From: JACTOJ01 sp032335695
GTDB taxonomy: Bacteria > Bacillota > Clostridia > Clostridiales > Clostridiaceae
Assembly (NCBI RefSeq): GCF_032335695.1
Contig: NZ_JACTOJ010000014.1
Location: 58,530 to 122,529, forward strand
DNA length: 64,000 bases
Direction of reading: 5' to 3'
The notes beneath the pieces were generated by a model. That model did not search any database. It was not told the origin of the DNA and was given only the letters and a program-made list of their open reading frames with translations. Both the position numbers and the translations under genes were made by a program. How positions within the stretch are numbered: position 1 is the stretch's first letter; every line of letters starts with the position of its first letter. Below, in pieces: positions 1 to 9,491 of this stretch.

Positions 1-27
1 CGCTGCAGGCGAATTTTAACCATAACT
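1..27. repeat. dispersed palindromic repeat, truncated by window edge
   Basis: Bases 8-27 (GGCGAATTTTAACCATAACT) recur exactly at 35373-35392. In the second copy the sequence is the right arm of a hairpin (AAATTCGC, 5-nt loop, GCGAATTT). Here the CGC at 1-3 is what is left of the matching left arm, also with a 5-nt loop. Both copies are intergenic and run into a degenerate pyrimidine-rich tail. It is probably a multi-copy intergenic repeat of this genome; its function is unknown. Confidence 0.5.
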
Positions 28-101
28 TTTAACTCTTACTTCTTCTCTCCTACCTTTTATCCTTTACTTCTTACTTATAATTTGTAAATTACGAATTGAA
101 G

Positions 102-878
102 CTAGAATCGACTAACTCTTGTAAAGATTAAATTTTCATCATCAGAAAGCTTTTCATCAAATTCATAACCTTCTAAGTCAAAATTTTTCAGCTCCTCTGC
201 GCTCTCAATTTTATTTTCACTTATGTACCTTGCCATTAAACCTCTTGCCCTCTTGGCATAAATAGCCACTATCTTATACTTTCCATGATTATAATCCTTG
301 AATATAGGAGTTACCACTTTACCTCCCAGCTTTTTCATATCTATAGCCGAATAATATTCCTTGGAAGCTAAGTTTACTAGCACCTGTTCCTTCTGAAGCT
401 TCATTTCTTTATTAAAGTATTCCAATAAAGCATCCTTCCAAAATTCATAAAGATTGTTATTATTCTTAACTGGAAGCTTTATACCCATTTCTAATCTATA
501 GGGCTCAATAAGATCTAATGGTCTAAGCATTCCATATAAACCTGAAAGTATTCTAACATGCTGCTGAGCAAAAGCAATATGCTCTTCCTTCAAGCTATCC
601 GCAGCAAAGCCATGATAGACAGCGCCGTCAAAACAAAACAGCGCCTGCTTAGAATTTTCCAGGCTATGCTCCTTGGACCAGGCTAGATTTCTCTTAAAAT
701 TCAGTTCAGAAAGCTTACTATTTATCTTCATAAGACTTTCTAGTTCCGGAGGCGAATACTTTTTAAGCTCCTTCATAACCTGGGAAGCTTCTTTTACAAA
801 TCTAGGAGTGGTATAAGACAATTGAGAATGCACCTTTTCAAAGTTTAAAGTTTTAGCTGGAGATAATATCATTAACAT
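102..878 (-). CDS. yaaA: peroxide stress protein YaaA
   Basis: 258 aa, the usual length for YaaA (UPF0246/DUF328), a cytoplasmic protein that limits intracellular iron and so DNA damage under peroxide stress in E. coli. The family signature is clear: N-terminal MILSPAKTL, FDGAVYHGF at about residues 83-91, LSGLYGMLRPLD at 111-122, and the basic KRARGLMARYI segment near the C terminus, close to the DNA-binding region described for YaaA. It starts 21 bp after the stop of the aldo/keto reductase at 900-1724, so the two are probably co-transcribed. The ribosome binding site is weak, and the ATG at 872 (third codon) is an alternative start. The family call is very secure; the role is transferred from E. 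coli. Confidence 0.93.
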   Translation of the reverse strand: MLMILSPAKTLNFEKVHSQLSYTTPRFVKEASQVMKELKKYSPPELESLMKINSKLSELNFKRNLAWSKEHSLENSKQALFCFDGAVYHGFAADSLKEEHIAFAQQHVRILSGLYGMLRPLDLIEPYRLEMGIKLPVKNNNNLYEFWKDALLEYFNKEMKLQKEQVLVNLASKEYYSAIDMKKLGGKVVTPIFKDYNHGKYKIVAIYAKRARGLMARYISENKIESAEELKNFDLEGYEFDEKLSDDENLIFTRVSRF

Positions 879-899
879 ATTAAACTATTTACCCTTTCT

Positions 900-1724
900 C
901 TAAAAAGCTATTTTATCAGGATCAGATTCGACTCTAAAGTTAGCGTCCAGCTTTGCAATAGCTTCCATATCTTCTGCAGAAATTTCAAAGTCAAAGATAT
1001 TGGAATTTTCCAATATTCTTGCAGGGGTTACAGATTTAGGAATAGTAACCACCCCTTTTTGAAGATCCCATCTTAAGGTTATTTGAGCTATTGTCTTATC
1101 ATATTTTTGGGAAAGTTCCTTAAGCAGAGGAATATCAAAAATCTTTCCCTGCATTAAAGGTGACCAAGCTTCCAATCTGATATTTAATTTTTCACAGAAT
1201 TCCTGAGTGTCCTTTTGCTGAAGCAAAGGCTGAAATTCCACCTGATTAACTGCAGGTATAATTTCCCAGTTTTTCATCAAATCCTCTAGGTGGTGAACTT
1301 TGAAGTTACTGACCCCTATAGCTCTTATCTTTCCATCCTTATAAAGCTTCTCCATGGCTTTCCAGGTTTCATCATTCAGATGTTTGGGCCAATGCATAAG
1401 ATATAAATCAAGATAATCCGTACTTAATCTTGAAATAGTATTTTCAAAGGCTTTAATTGTTTTTTCATAGCCATGCTCCGAATTCCAAACCTTACTTACT
1501 AAAAATATTTCTTCTCTAGGAATTCCGCTTTCTCTTATAGCTCTTCCTACGCCTTCCTCATTTCCATAGGCGGCCGCAGTGTCTATATGTCTATATCCTA
1601 TTTTTAATGCTTCTTTAACCGCATCAATAACTGTATTTCCATTTTCCACCTTAAAGGTTCCAAAACCAAGCCAAGGCATCTTGACTCCATTGTTCAAAAC
1701 TACAGATTCATTTAATATTGCCAT
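900..1724 (-). CDS. aldo/keto reductase (AKR5-like)
   Basis: 274 aa, NADPH-dependent reductase of aldehydes and ketones, a cytoplasmic (beta/alpha)8 barrel. The whole catalytic tetrad can be read: Asp48 and Tyr53 (DTAAAYGNEEG), Lys78 (VSKVW) and His111 (MHWP). The IPKS motif around residue 228 is the usual NADP-phosphate binding loop. The length and the GFGTFKV N terminus fit the 2,5-diketo-gluconate/methylglyoxal reductase group. A strong GAGGAGGAAGG ribosome binding site precedes the ATG. It is first in a probable two-gene unit with yaaA; pairing a carbonyl reductase with a peroxide-stress protein suggests oxidative or electrophile stress (inference). The physiological substrate cannot be read from sequence. 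Confidence 0.9.
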   Translation of the reverse strand: MAILNESVVLNNGVKMPWLGFGTFKVENGNTVIDAVKEALKIGYRHIDTAAAYGNEEGVGRAIRESGIPREEIFLVSKVWNSEHGYEKTIKAFENTISRLSTDYLDLYLMHWPKHLNDETWKAMEKLYKDGKIRAIGVSNFKVHHLEDLMKNWEIIPAVNQVEFQPLLQQKDTQEFCEKLNIRLEAWSPLMQGKIFDIPLLKELSQKYDKTIAQITLRWDLQKGVVTIPKSVTPARILENSNIFDFEISAEDMEAIAKLDANFRVESDPDKIAF

Positions 1725-1875
1725 ATACCTTCCTCCTCATTTTTAAACTGTAAATAAAATTATTTAATAATAATAGTTAGATAATTTTATTTATACTTAT
1801 TTTATCACTAACCCTACGAATTTTCTATGTATTATCTGTGCATTTTAATTTGTCATTATTTAAAATTACGCCTAA

Positions 1876-1909
1876 AGAAAAAAGCAGCTGAAAGGGGGAT
1901 TTCAACTGC
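1876..1909 (-). terminator. rho-independent terminator of the 2006-2992 gene
   Basis: Stem of GCAG plus TGAAA (1884-1893) with TTTCA plus CTGC (1900-1909), one mismatch, and a GGGGGA loop on the plus strand. Read on the minus strand it is followed by a T run (1878-1883), so it terminates transcription coming from the reductase gene to its right. It resembles the hairpin at 3421-3451. Confidence 0.7.
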
Positions 1910-2005
1910 CTGTATGTTTATTTAATTGTTAGGGGTATAATCTATCTATAAATAAATATTAACACGGAATTATGTCATATCTATTACAATATTATATATT
2001 ATTTG

Positions 2006-2992
2006 TTAACTATTTAATATTTCATCTATTGTCCTAAGTTCTTCTTCCGTAAATTTTAGATTATTTATAACAGCTGCATTTTCTTCTATCTGACTTACTC
2101 TGCTGGCCCCTATAAGTGCTGATGTAACTTTTCCGTTTCTAAGCACCCAGGCTAGAGCCAGCTGTGCCATACTCTGTCCTCTTTCTTTAGCTATCTCATT
2201 TAAAGCTTTAACTTTATCCACCTTATCTTCAGTAATGCCAGACTTTACCCATGAATTTGCTGCCGCCCTTGAAGTATCTGGGATGCCATTTAAGTATTTA
2301 TCAGTAAGCAGTCCCTGAGCTAATGGACAAAAAGCTATGGAACCTATTCCTTCTTCCTCTAAAACCTCTTGAAGCCCATCCTCTATCCATCTATTAACCA
2401 TAGAATAAGAGGGCTGATGAATAAGACAAGGTGTACCAAGCTCCTTAAGTATCTTAGCAGCCTTTCTTGTATCTTCTGCGCCATAATTCGACAAGCCTAC
2501 ATATAGAGCTTTCCCTTGTCTTACAATTAAGTCCAAAGCTGCCATGGTTTCCTCCAGTGGTGTTTCTGGATCTGGTCTGTGATGGTAAAAAATATCTACA
2601 TAATTTAACCCTAAACGTTTAAGACTTTGATCAAGACTAGCCACCAAATACTTTTTTGATCCCCAGTTACCATAAGGTCCAGGCCACATATCATACCCGG
2701 CTTTTGAGGAAATTATAAGTTCATCTCTATAGGACTTTAAATCGCTGTTTAAAACTCTGCCAAAATTTTCTTCAGCCGCTCCAGGTTTAGGCCCATAATT
2801 ATTGGCTATATCAAAATGTGTTATTCCTAAGTCAAAAGCTCTAAACAGCATAGCTTTTATATTTTCTAAAGTTTTATTATACCCAAAATTCTGCCATAGG
2901 CCTAAGGATATAGCTGGAAGCTTTAAGCCGCTCCTTCCGCATCTGTTATATACCATGTCCGAATATCTTTTTTCATCTGCTGTATATGCCAT
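2006..2992 (-). CDS. aldo/keto reductase, YghZ-like (L-glyceraldehyde 3-phosphate reductase type)
   Basis: 328 aa, longer than its neighbour and matching the AKR14 (YghZ/GPR, Kv-beta-like) subgroup. The tetrad is visible: Asp61 and Tyr66 (FDIANNYG), Lys97 (ISSKAGY), His137/138 (YHHRPDPETPLEET). The segment MWPGPYGNWGSKKYL is a hallmark of the YghZ subfamily, which in E. coli reduces L-glyceraldehyde 3-phosphate and methylglyoxal. The C-terminal IGASRVSQIEEN is the cofactor-phosphate binding loop. A TTAGGAGG ribosome binding site supports the ATG at 2992. It is monocistronic, with a terminator at 1876-1909. The substrate is an inference from subfamily membership. Confidence 0.9.
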   Translation of the reverse strand: MAYTADEKRYSDMVYNRCGRSGLKLPAISLGLWQNFGYNKTLENIKAMLFRAFDLGITHFDIANNYGPKPGAAEENFGRVLNSDLKSYRDELIISSKAGYDMWPGPYGNWGSKKYLVASLDQSLKRLGLNYVDIFYHHRPDPETPLEETMAALDLIVRQGKALYVGLSNYGAEDTRKAAKILKELGTPCLIHQPSYSMVNRWIEDGLQEVLEEEGIGSIAFCPLAQGLLTDKYLNGIPDTSRAAANSWVKSGITEDKVDKVKALNEIAKERGQSMAQLALAWVLRNGKVTSALIGASRVSQIEENAAVINNLKFTEEELRTIDEILNS

Positions 2993-3232
2993 TTCATTTC
3001 CTCCTAATTATGTATTTATATATTTAGCCTAACACTATATCTTAAAATAATAAATGAAATAATGTCCTGTACATTTGTTTTTATGTCGTTAATTTTTATA
3101 TAAATACTCTTCAGAATTTTTATATTGAATATAGCAAATAATATTATCAAATTTATAAAAAGTGCTGTGCTTTAAAGAATTTTTAACCTTTGGCACATAT
3201 TTAAAGCATAGCTATAAAGAAAGGATGATAAT

Positions 3233-3409
3233 ATGGATAAAGATAGAGCCTGCCAAATTTTTGAATCTGAAGGAGTGATAGATGTAGTTTATAACGGATC
3301 TTCTATCTGGATTGAGGAAATCAGTGAGGGACAAAATTGTGCAAGAGTTAAGGATTTGAGTACAAAAAAAGAATTAACAGTGAAGCTTTCTGAGTTAAAG
3401 GAAGGTTAG
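3233..3409 (+). CDS. sspH: H-type small acid-soluble spore protein
   Basis: 58 aa. The N terminus MDKDRACQIFES and the core VIDVVYNGSSIWIEEI match the SspH/Tlp-type minor SASP family (usually 57-60 aa). These proteins are made in the developing forespore and kept in the dormant spore core. An AAAGGATGAT ribosome binding site precedes the ATG. It is a single gene between a minus-strand reductase and a chemotaxis receptor, closed by the hairpin at 3421-3456. It is direct evidence that the organism makes endospores. I could not see a convincing sigma-G promoter upstream. Confidence 0.88.
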   Translation: MDKDRACQIFESEGVIDVVYNGSSIWIEEISEGQNCARVKDLSTKKELTVKLSELKEG

Positions 3410-3420
3410 AAAAGGAGAAA

Positions 3421-3456
3421 AGCAGCAGGTAAGGGGGACTTGCCTACTGCTTTTTA
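3421..3456 (+). terminator. rho-independent terminator after sspH
   Basis: AGCAG-C-AGGTAAG (3421-3433) pairs with CTTGCCT-A-CTGCT (3439-3451) around a GGGGA loop, followed by five T residues. The run of A before the hairpin gives it some capacity on the minus strand as well. Confidence 0.8.
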
Positions 3457-3615
3457 TATCATTAAATTTATGGGGGAATCTTCTTTTCTTTCTACAATTA
3501 TATAGTAGCAGTTAATTATGACATAATAATGTACAAAATACATATTATTTGTTAACTATTTTAAATAATTTATTAATTATTATTTAAATTATTTAAAAAT
3601 TTTTCATATGTAAGG

Positions 3616-3647
3616 AAAACAGCTAAAATTTATCCTTTAGCTGTTTT
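3616..3647 (-). terminator. terminator of the chemotaxis receptor gene
   Basis: A perfect 12-bp inverted repeat, AAAACAGCTAAA / TTTAGCTGTTTT, with an 8-nt loop, 15 bp past the stop codon of the gene at 3662. The T-rich 3' arm lies within the stem. Confidence 0.65.
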
Positions 3648-3661
3648 ACAAAAATCAAATA

Positions 3662-5371
3662 TTATAGTTTGAACTTCTCAACCTGTTTCATCATAGAGTC
3701 ACTCTTCCCTTTAAGAATTTGTGAAGATTTTTCTATGTGGCTAGAGGAAGAAAGCATATCCTGAGTTGTGGCAGATATCTCTTGGGAGGAGGCTGAATTT
3801 TCTTCCGCCACAGCAGATATGTTCTCGGCCACAGAAATTATGCCCTTCTTATTTTTATTTATTGTGACAATAGAGCTATTTATTTCTTCTATGGTTGGTA
3901 ATATGTTTTCAATATTTACTATTACTTCTTTAAAGGAACTTACTGAATTCTCTACGACAGTCACTTGATTATTAAGCTTATTATTAGCATGGTTTGTGGT
4001 ATCCGCCACTAAATCCGTTTCTTTTTGTATGGCCTTAACCAATTCATTTATTTCGTTAGAGGAATCTTTTGATTGCTCAGCAAGCTTTCTTATTTCATCA
4101 GCTACCACTGCAAAACCTCTTCCTGCCTCCCCTGCTCTAGAGGCTTCTATTGCAGCATTCAGCGCTAGAAGATTAGTTTGCTCGGCAATACTATTTAAAA
4201 TATCTGTAATTTCAGTTATTTCTTTAACGCTTCCAGTTAAATGATGCATTTTATCGCCTACGGTGCTGAAAGAAGCTGATATTTCATTTATAGAATCTAT
4301 AAGCATGCCTAATTCATTGTTACTGTTTTGCACCTTTTCATTTATTTTTCCTGTGGTATTGGTTAATTTATTTATGGTCTCTCCAACTTCATCTAGAGTT
4401 ATACCAAAATTATTTAAAGAATCATTCATATCCACCAGCTCATTGGCTTGATTTGATGAGCCTTGAGCCACTTCTTCAATAGCATTTGATATCTCTTTAG
4501 TTGATGAATTCATTTTTTCAGACAAATTTGAAAGCTTTATAGCTTCTGAGGAAATGGTTCCAGATTCTTCTTTAATATTCAAAATCATGTCCCCTATTGA
4601 ATTAATAGTGCGCTCCAAAGCTCTATTCATTATCCCGAATTCATTAGTAAGCATAGTATCAAAGGCTACCGTAAAGTCTCCCTGAGATACTTGAGATAAC
4701 TTTTTAGTAAAATCTTTTATTAGATTCTTTACAGCAATAATTATGGTTAAGGACATAACAGTTAGTACAAAAAGTGAAACTGCGAAAACTACTTCAAAAA
4801 TCAATACACTGCTGTTATGAAGCTTGTTTGCTTGCTTTTCCATAGAATCTGCTTTAGCTTTTTCATAGTTAATGATATCCGTAATATTTTTCGCCAGCTG
4901 ATTACCATATACGCCCATATCTACATTGGTTATCTGCTTGTCTGGAACTTGATTATTTTTTCTCTGCTCAATAATATTAGGAATAAAGGAATAATAATGT
5001 TCATAGGCTTCTTTTGCCACCGAAACCATGTAAGTTTCCTTTTTATCATCCTTTGAAGCATTGACCTGCCTTGCTATAATTGTATTTATGTTATTATTGA
5101 GATCCAGCATAGATTTTTCATTAGCTTCGTCAAAGGGTCTATCTATTATTTTGGTGAGAGTATTTCTAAGAACCCCCATATCCCCATTTATGTCTTCCCA
5201 ATCCTTTAACTTAGGAATAATCTCCCTATTTATGCTGCTGGTAAGCGAATACATTTTATTCACGTTTAAGTATCCCATCACTCCTACTATAGTGGTGGAC
5301 AGCAGTGATAGTATCCAAATGAAAATAATGTTGCGTGTAATTTTTACATTTTTAAATCCCTTCTTGCGCAT
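3662..5371 (-). CDS. methyl-accepting chemotaxis protein (membrane receptor)
   Basis: About 569 aa from the ATG at 5371, preferred because AGGGAGGG lies about 10 nt upstream; a longer reading to 5437 has no comparable site. Order: cytoplasmic N terminus, TM1 (about residues 14-36), an extracytoplasmic helical region of roughly 150 residues resembling a four-helix-bundle sensor, TM2 (about 187-213), a HAMP linker, then the coiled-coil signalling domain. The signalling hairpin tip reads EQTNLLALNAAIEASRAGEA, with FAVVADEIRKLAEQS following. It passes ligand signals to CheA/CheW. No che genes are near, so it is an orphan receptor; the ligand is unknown. Confidence 0.95.
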   Translation of the reverse strand: MRKKGFKNVKITRNIIFIWILSLLSTTIVGVMGYLNVNKMYSLTSSINREIIPKLKDWEDINGDMGVLRNTLTKIIDRPFDEANEKSMLDLNNNINTIIARQVNASKDDKKETYMVSVAKEAYEHYYSFIPNIIEQRKNNQVPDKQITNVDMGVYGNQLAKNITDIINYEKAKADSMEKQANKLHNSSVLIFEVVFAVSLFVLTVMSLTIIIAVKNLIKDFTKKLSQVSQGDFTVAFDTMLTNEFGIMNRALERTINSIGDMILNIKEESGTISSEAIKLSNLSEKMNSSTKEISNAIEEVAQGSSNQANELVDMNDSLNNFGITLDEVGETINKLTNTTGKINEKVQNSNNELGMLIDSINEISASFSTVGDKMHHLTGSVKEITEITDILNSIAEQTNLLALNAAIEASRAGEAGRGFAVVADEIRKLAEQSKDSSNEINELVKAIQKETDLVADTTNHANNKLNNQVTVVENSVSSFKEVIVNIENILPTIEEINSSIVTINKNKKGIISVAENISAVAEENSASSQEISATTQDMLSSSSHIEKSSQILKGKSDSMMKQVEKFKL

Positions 5372-5560
5372 TTTAATAAAACCCTCCCTAAAATTTACTA
5401 TTAACATTCTTACCTCATTCTTTGCACACGTTAACATTTGTAATTATAATATATTTGCATAAAATATATTTCTAATTGTACTATAACATTCGTGACTTTT
5501 CACAAAAACTTTATATATTTTTAACAAGATTTTAAAGGAATATTTTGTATCAGTGCATAA

Positions 5561-5604
5561 TAAAAAAATAAACCTCTCACTGGCAAAAGAGTAAGAGATT
5601 TATT
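5561..5604 (-). terminator. terminator of the six-gene MoxR/VWA/DUF4132 operon
   Basis: AATAAACCTCTCA (5567-5579) is complementary, with one mismatch, to TAAGAGATTTATT (5592-5604). Read on the minus strand the hairpin is followed by a run of seven T. It lies 22 bp after the stop of the DUF4132 gene and marks the operon end. Confidence 0.8.
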
Positions 5605-5625
5605 AATTCTATATATTCTTAAAGG

Positions 5626-8600
5626 CTATATTTTCTTTTCTTTCCACTTTTCATCTACACCTATTTTAGCAGATAAAGCTCTGTCTATACTGTACATTAT
5701 TTCACTGAAAAGTCTTATGGGAACATCTATTGGGTTAACTCGGTATTCCTCTTTTATGGAAGAGTATACATAGCTCCCCCTGTCAACAGTGCCAGTCTTA
5801 TAAAAGGTGGCTTCATATATAGTCACATCCTCACCTTCACAGCCAACAAAGGTACCGCTAAATTCTAAATTCACGCCTATATTAAAATTATTAAATTCTT
5901 TATAGAAATCGTAATAGCCTCCAGCATCAAGAACTGAACCTCTATACCAGCCAGCTGAAGTTAGCTTACCAGTTAAAGACAAACTATTTATTATAATTCC
6001 TCCAAAGCGTTCTATATTTTTAGAAGACTTTTCTGTTTCTTCAATTATATATATAGGTCTTTCTATCTGAAGGAAAGGCTGTTTTATCTCGTAGTTTTCC
6101 AGCTGCTCCTTCCAAAGCTGCAAATCTTCTTCACTAAGCTCTATAGGATGTACTAGTCCAATCAAAGCATCTCCTTGAAGTTCATATTCCTCCTCATCCT
6201 TTGTATTATAGCTTCCATCTTCCATATATCTGAAGGTTTCTTTAAGCTTATTATCCTCATATGTTCCCCATACAAGAGACATAGCAAATTTATGCATTAT
6301 AGGATTCTTAACAAAAAGTTTTGTCCACTTTTCTTTAGTCCAAAGTCTAGTTGATGAAAGTGCTTCCTCAAGTCTAGCTCCTTGTATGGATATAGTGCTT
6401 TTAAGCTGCTTTTTCAACAATTTAAATTCCTCTTGAGCTGAAGCTGCTTTACCTTCATCATCTTTTTTCGAAGGCTGAGGAAGCTTCTTTAATGCTTTAT
6501 TATTCTCATCAAAAATCTCCAAAGTAAGTTCTGGACTTAGGGTCACTGTAAACTTTCTTTCCCCAAAATCAAATACTCTTTCCCCGCTTTCATCAAAATC
6601 AAGATTCGGAACTATCTTATCTGACAACTCTTCTTCCGTAATTCCTATCTCTTTAGCCGCAAAGCTTAGTGCTTCTCCTGCCGCAGCTTTTACTTGCTTA
6701 AATTTAAACTTTCTAGATATACCATCCACTATCATTAGAGCACCGTCGCTGCCATTTAAGGCTAAAGCTTTTACTGCCTCACTAGCTATAGCTCCTCTAG
6801 CTTTCAAAGGCCATTCCTCTATATTTTTCTTTAAAAGCTCTACCACCTTATAATCACCATGAACTGAAGAAAAAGCTAGTACCCACTTCTTCTTGGCTTC
6901 CGCTCCGTTTTCCAGCCATCTAGATAAAACCTCAAAGGCAAATTCTGCTACGTCACTTTCCTTTAGCTTGCTGCATATAAATTTTGCATCTTTATTTACA
7001 GCTATTAATCCTTCAGAAGAATAGGCTATAAGTAAAGCCATAGCTATATCCTCACTGCATTCTGCATCACTGTCCTTAAATTTCAATTTAGGCAAAGTTT
7101 CAAAGTCAAGCCATTTAATAGAAGCTTTAGATCCCCTTTTCATTACAGTCTTGCAGTAATCCTCTATTGTTACGTTTTCCTTCCCAGAAGAAGCATTCCC
7201 CTCTAAATTTAAAGCTTTTGCTATTATCGCCTTAACTTTTTCGCTTTTTTCTGCTTTCAAGGCTTCCTTCAGTAATCCTTCAACTTTCTCTATATCATAT
7301 CTTCTAAGAATTTCCACAACAGTTTCCCTTACGGACTGCTTCTTAGCCTTAAGAAGCGGTGCTACTTCAGCAATATATTCCTCATTTTTTGAAAATAGCT
7401 CAATAAGTTTTTCTCTGACTACCTTTGAGGTATCTTGTATATATTTCAGCATAATTTCCTTAACTTTATCATTACCTGTTTCGTAAAGTATCCCTATAAC
7501 TTCAGCTCTTGCATTAGCTGATAAATCGTCAATTATATTTGCTGTCAAATCAAAATCTTCCGAGGCAATTTTTTTCAATAATAACTTTTCCTCATTAATT
7601 CCCTGGCTATAATAAGTATTTACAATATCTTCAGCAAAATAAAAAACTATGGTTCTCTGAGACATTCCATAAAGCTTCATAGTTTTAGCCAGATTCTCAA
7701 CAGAAGTAGAGTTAGGTAAATTACCCTTTAGTTTGTTTACTAAGTTTCTAAGCAACTCATATTTTTGAAATGCTTCGTATAGTTTTACTCCTCTTTCAAA
7801 TACAGGTGAATTCCCCTTAAGTTTAAAGAGAGTATCAAGATGATTTCCTCTATTATATATGTAGCCCTTCATGCTTTTCATAACATTTTTTGCCTGCAGG
7901 CATATATCTTCAAATTCTTTATTTCCCTTTAGATAATCACTAAAATCATTTATGGTGCTTTGCGGAATACTGTAGGATAGTAAAAATTGCGAAAATTCAT
8001 CATAAAAACTATCTTCTACTTGCATTATATAGGAGCCGCCTTTTCCGCTTTTCCAAAGCAGACTTATCAAATAATTTGCTTTGGCTCTACCTGCTAAATT
8101 TATAGCTCTGTTAAAAACCTCTTCATTTGTCTTTGCTTTAAGCTCCAGCACTCTATTAAATTCACTGATGTTATACCCCTCTCTAGTTCCCATCCAAGCT
8201 ATCATATACTCCTCAGGTATCTCTAATTCTTTAACAATAGCCTCAATCTCTATTTGTATATTGTCCTTTCCTTTGTGGGTATTGTATATTAAATCATAAA
8301 GCACGTTAAAGGTCTGTTTATAAAATAGGTTTATCATAACCTTCATGAATCTTTTTAATATAAGAGATTTCCCCATTAAATTGTAGGCTGCAAAAGTTAG
8401 AAGCTTTAGTACATATTTGCTTAAATCCTTATCATTAATGTTGGCTTTTAAAACCTTAAGTATTTTCTCTAGTTCCATATTTCCATATTTAATATATTCT
8501 TTTAATTTATCTAGGTCATTTTTATAACTGCTATTATCATTTAAAAGCACATTGAGGCTGTCATAGGTGTCTTTTTCCAAAAACTCAAGATTTTCTTTAT

Positions 8601-9147
8601 ATCTGTCTGCATCAATTTTAGCAAGAACCACACTTAAGTAGTATCTGGCATTAACCTGACTTAACTTAAAGGCTTCTTTAAAAAATTCGCTGTATTTTTC
8701 ATGGAGTCTTTTAAAAATATTAAGATTATCCATATTAATGCTGTGTTCTCTGCTTTGAACTTCTTCAGCAAAATAGCTTATAACTACCGCTGGATTTGCA
8801 TTACATCTAATGAGCTGCTCTATTACCTTTTCTGAAAAGGAATACTTCCAGGTTTTAAGAATTATTATTGTGTTTTTTTCATCCGCTGCCACTAGGATTT
8901 TAATGAATTTATCCATGTATTCCTTATTTTCATGCCTAGCTATAGAATCATAACATACTCTTAGGTTGGTTCTATCAGTATTATTTAGACTGTTTAAATC
9001 CAAATTTTTTATTTTATTTAAAAATTCCTTTTCTTCACAATTATCATCAAGATACTGCTGAAGACTTGGTTCCTCATTAACCTTAATCCCTAGACTTTCT
9101 GCCACTTTTTCTATTCTTTCCTTTAAATGCTCCTCTAATGTTCTCAT
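5626..9147 (-). CDS. DUF4132 domain-containing giant protein
   Basis: 1173 aa, soluble, no signal peptide or membrane segment. The central part (about residues 480-830) is a run of helix pairs that reads like HEAT/ARM repeats, for example LIDDLSANARAEVIGILYE and KYIQDTSKVVREKLIELFSK. The C-terminal part (about 920-1160) carries the DUF4132 signature around TSAGWYRGSVLDAGGYYDFY. E. coli YehI/MolR belong to this family, but there is no N-terminal WGR domain here. Its start codon overlaps the stop of the preceding gene (ATGA), so translation is coupled. It is the last and largest gene of the operon. The molecular role is unknown; the repeats suggest a scaffold or protein-binding partner of the MoxR/VWA pair. 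Confidence 0.85.
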   Translation of the reverse strand: MRTLEEHLKERIEKVAESLGIKVNEEPSLQQYLDDNCEEKEFLNKIKNLDLNSLNNTDRTNLRVCYDSIARHENKEYMDKFIKILVAADEKNTIIILKTWKYSFSEKVIEQLIRCNANPAVVISYFAEEVQSREHSINMDNLNIFKRLHEKYSEFFKEAFKLSQVNARYYLSVVLAKIDADRYKENLEFLEKDTYDSLNVLLNDNSSYKNDLDKLKEYIKYGNMELEKILKVLKANINDKDLSKYVLKLLTFAAYNLMGKSLILKRFMKVMINLFYKQTFNVLYDLIYNTHKGKDNIQIEIEAIVKELEIPEEYMIAWMGTREGYNISEFNRVLELKAKTNEEVFNRAINLAGRAKANYLISLLWKSGKGGSYIMQVEDSFYDEFSQFLLSYSIPQSTINDFSDYLKGNKEFEDICLQAKNVMKSMKGYIYNRGNHLDTLFKLKGNSPVFERGVKLYEAFQKYELLRNLVNKLKGNLPNSTSVENLAKTMKLYGMSQRTIVFYFAEDIVNTYYSQGINEEKLLLKKIASEDFDLTANIIDDLSANARAEVIGILYETGNDKVKEIMLKYIQDTSKVVREKLIELFSKNEEYIAEVAPLLKAKKQSVRETVVEILRRYDIEKVEGLLKEALKAEKSEKVKAIIAKALNLEGNASSGKENVTIEDYCKTVMKRGSKASIKWLDFETLPKLKFKDSDAECSEDIAMALLIAYSSEGLIAVNKDAKFICSKLKESDVAEFAFEVLSRWLENGAEAKKKWVLAFSSVHGDYKVVELLKKNIEEWPLKARGAIASEAVKALALNGSDGALMIVDGISRKFKFKQVKAAAGEALSFAAKEIGITEEELSDKIVPNLDFDESGERVFDFGERKFTVTLSPELTLEIFDENNKALKKLPQPSKKDDEGKAASAQEEFKLLKKQLKSTISIQGARLEEALSSTRLWTKEKWTKLFVKNPIMHKFAMSLVWGTYEDNKLKETFRYMEDGSYNTKDEEEYELQGDALIGLVHPIELSEEDLQLWKEQLENYEIKQPFLQIERPIYIIEETEKSSKNIERFGGIIINSLSLTGKLTSAGWYRGSVLDAGGYYDFYKEFNNFNIGVNLEFSGTFVGCEGEDVTIYEATFYKTGTVDRGSYVYSSIKEEYRVNPIDVPIRLFSEIMYSIDRALSAKIGVDEKWKEKKI

Positions 9148-9476
9148 TTCACCACATCCTTATAAATATTTTGTTTTGATATTTCTAAATTTATTTTTAA
9201 TTTTACAGCTTCTATGTAGGTTTCAAGCTTAGTAAGAGCTGCAACTATTTCCATATCATCATAATCCATTCTATGTCTTTGCATGGATAATTTATTTTCA
9301 AATTCCTTAAGAAGCTTTTTTCCTTCTTCCATACCTATAAGTCCCAACCTGCCTTCAATAGTTTTTATATCTTCAGACAATTTATCTGAAGCAATATATA
9401 TTCCGCTTAATAGAAGCGCATCTAATAAATTTTCCATATCATCAAATATTTCTTTTATTACTTTAAAATTGTCCAT
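9144..9476 (-). CDS. small helical protein of the MoxR/VWA operon
   Basis: 110 aa, highly charged and predicted almost entirely helical, probably with coiled-coil segments (LLKEFENKLSMQRHRM and LETYIEAVKLKINLEIS). I do not recognise the family. A GGAGG site 8-9 nt before the ATG is good. It starts 15 bp after the SWIM gene stop and overlaps the DUF4132 start by 4 bp. Conserved placement between a SWIM protein and a DUF4132 protein would argue for a small adaptor subunit, but that is inference from position only. Confidence 0.8.
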   Translation of the reverse strand: MDNFKVIKEIFDDMENLLDALLLSGIYIASDKLSEDIKTIEGRLGLIGMEEGKKLLKEFENKLSMQRHRMDYDDMEIVAALTKLETYIEAVKLKINLEISKQNIYKDVVK

Positions 9477-9491
9477 AATAATTAGCCTCCG

